This document shows, piece by piece, positions 58,989 to 64,000 of a stretch of DNA of 64,000 nt. The notes under the pieces are model-generated. The model did not search any database and was not told the DNA's origin. It worked only from the letters and a program-made list of their open reading frames with translations. Position 1 is the stretch's first letter; every line of letters starts with the position of its first letter. A program made the position numbers and the translations under genes. Where the stretch lies: contig JBDZVM010000008.1 of NCBI GenBank assembly GCA_040255675.1, positions 1-64,000 on the forward strand, written 5' to 3'. The stretch comes from JBDZVM01 sp040255675. GTDB lineage: Bacteria; Actinomycetota; Actinomycetes; Acidothermales; Acidothermaceae.

Positions 58989-61646
58989 TCAGCCGGTGTT
59001 TTGCAGACCCGCGGCCACGCCATTAATCGTGAGGAGCAGCAGCCGCTGCGTGCGGTCGCGTTCGTCGTCGTCGGCTATTCCGGTGCGCAACGCTTCGAGC
59101 GCCCGCAGCTGGAGGTGCGAAAGAGCGTCGACGTAGGGGTTTCGCAACTCGACCGCTCGACCAAGCACGCGGTGGCCTTCGAGGAGTTCCGAATGGCCGA
59201 GCACCCGAAGCAGCCACGAAACGGTGAGGTCGAACTCGGCCAAAATGGTATTCGCCAAATCTGGCCGGTTGCCCAAAGCGAAATGACGCTCGGCGATATC
59301 GCGATCGGCTTTGGCAAGCGACATCTCGATGTTGTCGAGCATGGCCGTCACCAGCGGCCATTCCTCGTAGGCGTTGCGCAAAACGTCGACGTCGCCGACG
59401 GCCGCCAGGCCGCTGCCGAGGCCGTACCAACCCGGCAATGTCGCCCGCGTCTGCGACCACGAAAAGACCCACGGAATAGCGCGAAGGTCGGCGAGACCGC
59501 CGCCCGAGGTGCGCCGGGTGGGCCGCGATCCGATACGCAGGCCGCCGATTTCGGGTAACGGGCTCACTGCCGCGAAGAATTCGGCGAAGCCTTCGGTTTC
59601 GACAAGGGAGCGGTAGGCGGTACGCGCGGCGTTGCTGACTTTGTCGAAGGTGGCTCGGTGTTTCTCGGCAGCGCGCGCCACACGTTCTTCGACCGCGGGG
59701 GTCGAGGAGAGCAAGACCGCCGCCGCCACTTGATCGATGTGGCGACGCGCGATCACCGGGTGCCCGTACCTAGCGAAAATAACCTCGCCCTGCTCGGTGA
59801 CCTTGAACCGCCCGTCGATCGATCCTGGCGCCTGCGACAAAACCGCCCGATTCGCCGGGCCGCCGCCGCGGCCTACCGCGCCGCCACGGCCGTGGAACAG
59901 CGTCAAGACGATGTCGTTCTTGCGTGCCCACGCCGTCAAGGCGCTTTGCGCGTCGTAGAGCGCGAGCGTCGCGGAGACCGGCCCGACATCTTTCGCCGAA
60001 TCGGAATACCCGAGCATGACCTCGAGTCGTCGTCCGTTCGCGGCCAATCGCGCTCGCACCGCTGGAGTTTCGAGCGCTTCGTCGAGAACGTGCACCGCCG
60101 CATTCAAGTCGTCTTGCGTTTCGAAGAGCGGGACGACGTCGAGTTCGGGCGGGTTGCCGTTCGTCGCGATCTCGGCGAGTTCGTAGACGGCGGCGATGTC
60201 GGACGCCGACCGCGTGAAGCTGATGACGTAACGCCTGCAGGCGTCGACTCCGTATTCGTCTTGCAGCCAGGCGATGGTGCGAATCGTCTCGAGCACCTCG
60301 GCGCTCATCGCCGAAAGTTCGCGGCCGCCGTGCGCTTCTTCGAGCGCCTTCGCGTGAATGGCGCTGTGCTGACGGATTTCGAGCTCGGCGAGGTGAAAAC
60401 CAAAAGTCTCGGCTTGCCAGATCAAATGCTGTAATTCTCCGTACGCGAGCCGGTGTGCGCCAGCTTGGGCGAGCGACGCCTGCACCAGCTTGAGGTCGGC
60501 GATGAGTTCGGCCGGACGACGGTAGCCGCCGGCTTTATTCAGCCGGCGCGCCCTGATGCGGGCCGCCGCGTAAAGCACGAAAACGCGATGCGGCTCACCG
60601 GGCGCGCGCACGGTCAGTTCGTCGAGGAGCTGGCGATGCTCGGGTAGCGCGTTGTCGAGCGCCTCTTGCAATTCCTGGCTCGCCGGCGTGGTTTCTTCTT
60701 GCGCCGTCAGGGTTCGGCCGATGCGGTTGGCGGCACGTTCGAGCGCGAGCAAGACGTGTTCGGCCTGGGTGGCCAGCGCTTCGCGGGTCACCTGCCAAGT
60801 GACATTCGGGTTGCCGTCGCGGTCGCCGCCGACCCAGCTGCCGAGCCGCATGAACGCGGGCGCGGCGGGCTTGCGCGCGCCGGATTCGCCGTCCAGCACA
60901 AGGTGGTCGAGGCTTCGATAAAGAGTAGGGACGATGCGAAAAAGAGTCTCGTCGAAAATCGCCATCGTCGTGCGCACTTCGTCGAGCGGATCCATCGACG
61001 TAGCGCGCAGGTGCGCCGTGCGCCACAAGATGTCAATCTCTTCGAGCATGCGCCGACGAGCGTCGGCCTGTTCGGTAGCGCCGAGACGGGGGTCGTCGAC
61101 CCGGTCGAGCTGCTCGCCCACTCGCGAGATCGCCGTGACGACGGCGCGCCGCCGCGCCTCGGTGGGGTGCGCGGTAAGCACCGGGTGCAGCGACAGGCCG
61201 GCCAGCAACGCCCGCAGGCGGTCGTCGCCGTGCAGGTGCCGCACCTCGCCTATCACCGCCGCCAACGAGTCGCCCGCGCGGCCGGCGCTCGCGTCTCGCG
61301 AGCGCAGCACCCGCACGCGATGGTGCTCCTCGGCCAGGTTCGCCAGGTGGAAATAGACAGTGAAGGCGCGGGCTACGTCGAGCGCGCGGTCGAGCGACCA
61401 GCTCTTGGTTAAAGCCACCACGTCGTCAGACGAAGCGTCACCGGTACGGGCCGCGATGACGGCGCGGCGCAGCCGCTCGACGTCCGCGAAAAGCTCTTCG
61501 CCGCCGTATTCGCGCAGGATCTGGCCCAGCAATTCGCCGAGCAGCCGGACGTCGCGGCGCAGCGGCTCGGGCATCTCGAGGCGGGCCAGCTCGCGGCCCT
61601 TCGGGGCAGCGGTTTGCGTCACGGCGGGAGTTTCGGCGGCAGACAC
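58989..61646 (-). CDS. ppc: Phosphoenolpyruvate carboxylase
   Basis: Carboxylates PEP to oxaloacetate to refill the TCA cycle. 885 residues, normal length. VLTAHPTEARRRAV carries the essential His, GYSDSAKDVGPVSATLALYD the Lys site, LFHGRGGAVGRGGGPANRA the glycine-rich loop, and the chain ends in QNTG, which is needed for the active-site C-terminus. GTG start at 61646. It is the first gene of the minus-strand run to 53 kb and is divergent from the sugar ABC operon. Confidence 0.96.
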   Translation of the reverse strand: MSAAETPAVTQTAAPKGRELARLEMPEPLRRDVRLLGELLGQILREYGGEELFADVERLRRAVIAARTGDASSDDVVALTKSWSLDRALDVARAFTVYFHLANLAEEHHRVRVLRSRDASAGRAGDSLAAVIGEVRHLHGDDRLRALLAGLSLHPVLTAHPTEARRRAVVTAISRVGEQLDRVDDPRLGATEQADARRRMLEEIDILWRTAHLRATSMDPLDEVRTTMAIFDETLFRIVPTLYRSLDHLVLDGESGARKPAAPAFMRLGSWVGGDRDGNPNVTWQVTREALATQAEHVLLALERAANRIGRTLTAQEETTPASQELQEALDNALPEHRQLLDELTVRAPGEPHRVFVLYAAARIRARRLNKAGGYRRPAELIADLKLVQASLAQAGAHRLAYGELQHLIWQAETFGFHLAELEIRQHSAIHAKALEEAHGGRELSAMSAEVLETIRTIAWLQDEYGVDACRRYVISFTRSASDIAAVYELAEIATNGNPPELDVVPLFETQDDLNAAVHVLDEALETPAVRARLAANGRRLEVMLGYSDSAKDVGPVSATLALYDAQSALTAWARKNDIVLTLFHGRGGAVGRGGGPANRAVLSQAPGSIDGRFKVTEQGEVIFARYGHPVIARRHIDQVAAAVLLSSTPAVEERVARAAEKHRATFDKVSNAARTAYRSLVETEGFAEFFAAVSPLPEIGGLRIGSRPTRRTSGGGLADLRAIPWVFSWSQTRATLPGWYGLGSGLAAVGDVDVLRNAYEEWPLVTAMLDNIEMSLAKADRDIAERHFALGNRPDLANTILAEFDLTVSWLLRVLGHSELLEGHRVLGRAVELRNPYVDALSHLQLRALEALRTGIADDDERDRTQRLLLLTINGVAAGLQNTG

Positions 61647-61744
61647 GGCTCACAGCTTAACGTCAGCGCCATGATCGCCTAACAGCAGGCACGTGACGGA
61701 CGCCACAGCTAGCTCGCCGCTGGAGGTAGCGAGGTGCCACACCC

Positions 61745-61773
61745 TTGACGCCACCTTTAACCGCCACTAGCCT
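61745..61773 (+). promoter_or_regulatory. Promoter of the sugar ABC operon
   Basis: TTGACG (61745-61750) and TAGCCT (61768-61773) are spaced by exactly 17 bases, a good housekeeping-sigma match, 62 bases before the permease start. Confidence 0.6.
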
Positions 61774-61781
61774 CACATCCG

Positions 61782-61807
61782 GTATTCCGAACCGCCGTTC
61801 GGGATAC
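61782..61807 (+). promoter_or_regulatory. Operator-like inverted repeat at the transcription start
   Basis: GTATTCCGAAC (61782-61792) and GTTCGGGATAC (61797-61807) form an 11-base inverted repeat with one mismatch and a 4-base spacer, beginning eight bases past the -10 box. The position would block RNA polymerase. Such TTCCGAAC-type palindromes are used by IclR-like and other sugar repressors; the actual regulator is not in view. Confidence 0.6.
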
Positions 61808-61834
61808 TGAACGAGCCGGACCACTCCACTCCCG

Positions 61835-62845
61835 ATGAGAGCACCGACCTTGGCCACGCTGACCCTGCCTCCTCAAAAACTTGCCGATCGCATAATCGCG
61901 ACCGCGAAATCTCGCCTGCGCCAGGTGATGGCCTTTGCGGCGCTCCTCGCCATATACGCGTTCTTCGCCGCCATCAGTGACGACTTCACGACGTACAACA
62001 ATCTCATATCAATATTGTTTTCGACTGTCGTCGTAGGAATCCTCGCCATTGGCACGACCTTCGTGATCGTGACGGCGGGCATCGATCTTTCTCTCGGAAC
62101 CGGCATGACCCTTTGCGCGGTGATGGCCGGGAAAATTATGGTCGACTGGCACGTCCCACTGATTCCAGGTCTTATCCTGACCTTGGCCGTGGGCGCGATT
62201 ATCGGCGCGATCAATGGCATCAACATAACGATTCTTCATGTTCCGCCCTTTATCGCTACCCTCGCCATGATGCTTGTGGCGGAAGGCCTAGCCCTCGTAA
62301 TATCCCACAGCGCGCCGATCTACTTCGACAAGGTCTCTGGGTTCGAGGACATCTCAACCGGAGAAATCCTACCGGGCGTCTCTCTGCCAAACGCCGTCCT
62401 CGTCCTTATAGGTGTGGCGGTTGTCTCATCCATCGTGCTCAACCGGACGATTTTAGGCAGGTACGCGCTCGCGATAGGAAGCAACGAACAAGCGGCAAGT
62501 CGCACAGGCGTCAATGTACGTAAGTGGTTGTTGACCATTTACATCTTCGCTGGCATGTTTATTGCTCTGGCCGCCATCATGGTGACGGCTCGTCTGGGTT
62601 CAGCGCAGCCCGCACTCGGGCTCGGCTACGAGCTGCAAGCAATCGCGGCAGTTGTCATCGGTGGCACGTCGCTGTTCGGCGGGACCGGAACGATCCTCGG
62701 GACAGTGATCGGTGGACTCATAATGTCGACGTTGACCAATGGGCTGCAGATAGTCTCGGTCCAACAGGAATGGCAGCAAGTCGTCCTCGGAATCATAATC
62801 GTCGCCTCCGTGTACGTCGATAACCTACGGCGCCGCCGCGCATAA
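61835..62845 (+). CDS. Sugar ABC transporter permease (RbsC-like)
   Basis: 336 residues with nine or so hydrophobic helices, first FAALLAIYAFFAAISDDF. GTTFVIVTAGIDLSLGTGMT is the GIDLS-type signature of BPD-2 carbohydrate permeases, and GYELQAIAAVVIGGTSLFGG the cytoplasmic EAA-like loop. It pairs with the binding protein 43 bases downstream. The DNA is AT-richer than its surroundings (one 60-base line is 40% GC), suggesting transfer. ATG at 61835 has no clear ribosome site. Confidence 0.92.
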   Translation: MRAPTLATLTLPPQKLADRIIATAKSRLRQVMAFAALLAIYAFFAAISDDFTTYNNLISILFSTVVVGILAIGTTFVIVTAGIDLSLGTGMTLCAVMAGKIMVDWHVPLIPGLILTLAVGAIIGAINGINITILHVPPFIATLAMMLVAEGLALVISHSAPIYFDKVSGFEDISTGEILPGVSLPNAVLVLIGVAVVSSIVLNRTILGRYALAIGSNEQAASRTGVNVRKWLLTIYIFAGMFIALAAIMVTARLGSAQPALGLGYELQAIAAVVIGGTSLFGGTGTILGTVIGGLIMSTLTNGLQIVSVQQEWQQVVLGIIIVASVYVDNLRRRRA

Positions 62846-62888
62846 CTAAGTCAGCAGTTTATCAATCACGCCGATGAAAAGGAGTATT

Positions 62889-63896
62889 GTGAGAAAGCGA
62901 AGGGCATTACCCGTACTGATTGGAGCGATAGCTCTAGCGACAGCAATGGCGGGATGCTCCTCCTCGCCGGGAGGCAGTAGCGCTGACTCGACCGCGCAGT
63001 CAAGTCAGTCCGGTACTGATAACGGCAAGAAGGTCGACATCGCGATTATTGCGAAGGGCTATCAAAATCAGTACTGGGTAGCCGTTAAGAACGGCGCGGA
63101 GCAAGAAGCTAAAAAGCAGGGCGTCTCGATCACATTCTCCGGGCCGCAAACCGAAAATGACGTCGAGCAACAGGCTGAGATCTTCAAGAGCGAGGTGGCT
63201 CGGCATCCATCGGCCATCGCTGTCGCGGCGCTCGACAGTAAAGGCTTTGGCAAGCAGCTTGAGCTGGCAAAAGCCGCCAACATTCCGGTGATCGCCTTCA
63301 ACAACAGTATCGAGAGCGACATACCTGTGACGACGGCGTCAACCGACAATAAGGCCGCGGCAGCAGCCGCGGCCGAGCACATGGCCAAGCTGCTGGGCAA
63401 CAAGGGCGTAGTCGGCGTCATGGCCTACTCGCAGACCAGCGAATCGGGTATCGCGCGGCGAGACGGCTTTGTCGAGTGGATGAAGCAGAACGCCCCTGGG
63501 ATCCGCCTGCTGCCCGTCGTATACGACGACAGTGACCTGCAGAAGGCGGCCGACCTTACCAAGGCGATGATCGCATCGACGCCTGACCTCACGGCAATCT
63601 TCGCGGCGAACGAAGTCTCCGCGCTTGGAGTGCTGCGGGGTGTCAAAGAAAGCGGCAAGACCGGTTTGACCCTCGTCGGATTTGACTCGGGCAAGGCGCA
63701 GAAAGACGCGGTCAGAAGTGGCGTCATCGCCGGCTCAATTACGCAAAACCCGGTCGGGATGGGCGCGCAAATCGTAAAGTCGGCACTCGCGATACTGAAG
63801 GGCGAATCCCAGCCGCCCGTCATCGACACCGGCTTCCAGTGGTATGACAAGACGAATATTGATGATCCCTCTATTGCGCCACTGCTCTACGACTGA
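62889..63896 (+). CDS. Sugar ABC transporter substrate-binding lipoprotein (RbsB-like)
   Basis: A lipoprotein of about 335 residues. GTG at 62889 with AAGGAG four bases upstream is the likely start; the ATG at 62874 lies before that ribosome site. The signal peptide ends ALATAMAGCSSS (lipobox Cys). It is a type 1 periplasmic-binding fold: VDIAIIAKGYQNQYWVAVK, IPVIAFNNSIESDIP and AIFAANEVSALGVLRGVKE. The sugar bound is unknown. No RbsA-type ATPase gene is in the window; it may follow downstream of 64000. Confidence 0.93.
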   Translation: MRKRRALPVLIGAIALATAMAGCSSSPGGSSADSTAQSSQSGTDNGKKVDIAIIAKGYQNQYWVAVKNGAEQEAKKQGVSITFSGPQTENDVEQQAEIFKSEVARHPSAIAVAALDSKGFGKQLELAKAANIPVIAFNNSIESDIPVTTASTDNKAAAAAAAEHMAKLLGNKGVVGVMAYSQTSESGIARRDGFVEWMKQNAPGIRLLPVVYDDSDLQKAADLTKAMIASTPDLTAIFAANEVSALGVLRGVKESGKTGLTLVGFDSGKAQKDAVRSGVIAGSITQNPVGMGAQIVKSALAILKGESQPPVIDTGFQWYDKTNIDDPSIAPLLYD

Positions 63897-63928
63897 TCGT
63901 CGCTAGTCAGGGCTGATTGAGCATGGAG

Positions 63929-63951
63929 ACGTGCGAAGTACGAACGCACGT
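63929..63951 (+). terminator. Hairpin after the binding-protein gene
   Basis: ACGTGCG (63929-63935) and CGCACGT (63945-63951) are perfect 7-base arms with a 9-base loop, 33 bases past the stop. No U-tract follows. A second GC-rich inverted repeat, CCTGC/GCAGG, is at 63970-63987. Either could be a terminator or a processing stem between this gene and the next. Confidence 0.35.
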
Positions 63952-64000
63952 GAACTAGCAGTGCGGGTTCCTGCGCCCGCGGGCAGGCTAAGCGGTTGAC

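Noticed and set aside
1..64000. tRNA, rRNA, transposase, integrase or phage genes
   Set aside because: I looked for cloverleaf-like segments in the larger gaps and for DDE or recombinase motifs in the proteins and found none.

Overview
This is about 64 kb of high-GC DNA with dense, mostly protein-coding content. GTG starts, GGAGG-type ribosome binding sites, two LytR-CpsA-Psr proteins, a PurK-PurE pair, an actinobacterial-type acyl-CoA carboxylase beta subunit and an Rv2629-like release-factor-family protein all point to an actinobacterium. A Frankiales/Jatrophihabitans-like order is possible, but I cannot prove it from sequence alone. Two runs of exactly 100 N (19776-19875 and 44003-44102) are assembly gaps, and both fall inside genes. 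I see no rRNA, tRNA, CRISPR array, transposase or phage gene.

Region 1 (1-28 kb) is an envelope and surface-glycan locus. A minus-strand run encodes a methyltransferase with a proline tract, a Wzm/Wzt-type polysaccharide ABC exporter, an 832-residue double glycosyltransferase, a SpoIID/LytB protein with three C-terminal repeats, a YfhO-like membrane protein and a secreted GH18-like protein. Beyond a single plus-strand GT2 glycosyltransferase lie a secreted PGRP-type amidase, rmlD-rmlB for dTDP-L-rhamnose, two large membrane proteins (one DUF2079) and two LCP ligases. The GH18 protein and the amidase carry the same approximately 100-residue repeat, so the secreted enzymes of the locus look like a co-evolved set.

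Region 2 (28-44.6 kb) is mostly housekeeping: a thioesterase, two acyl-CoA dehydrogenases, UDP-glucose dehydrogenase, DUF2795 and CoA-binding proteins, PurE/PurK, GtrA, an OmpR-type two-component system, an acyl-CoA carboxylase beta subunit, a peptidyl-tRNA hydrolase-like protein, Uma2, a fructosamine-kinase-like protein, a GNAT acetyltransferase, a low-molecular-weight phosphatase and a PQQ-like lipoprotein interrupted by a gap.

Region 3 (44.6-54.2 kb) is an ion and stress island: a nucleotidyltransferase-BON-metallophosphoesterase operon, an atypical response regulator followed by a DUF47-Pit phosphate pair with Pho-box-like repeats, a KimA/YdaO-like APC transporter divergent from a shortened KdpD-like kinase plus KdpE-like regulator, and the Rv2629-like protein. 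Region 4 (54.2-61.6 kb) is a minus-strand run: PEP carboxylase, BirA, ABC transporter, PH-domain protein, enoyl-CoA hydratase, HMG-CoA lyase. Region 5 (61.7-64 kb) is a lower-GC sugar ABC permease and binding protein behind a clear promoter and operator-like palindrome; no ATPase gene is seen before the window ends.

Two families of dispersed intergenic palindromes are also present (copies at 612 and 15491, and at 28648 and 36015), all placed at gene ends.
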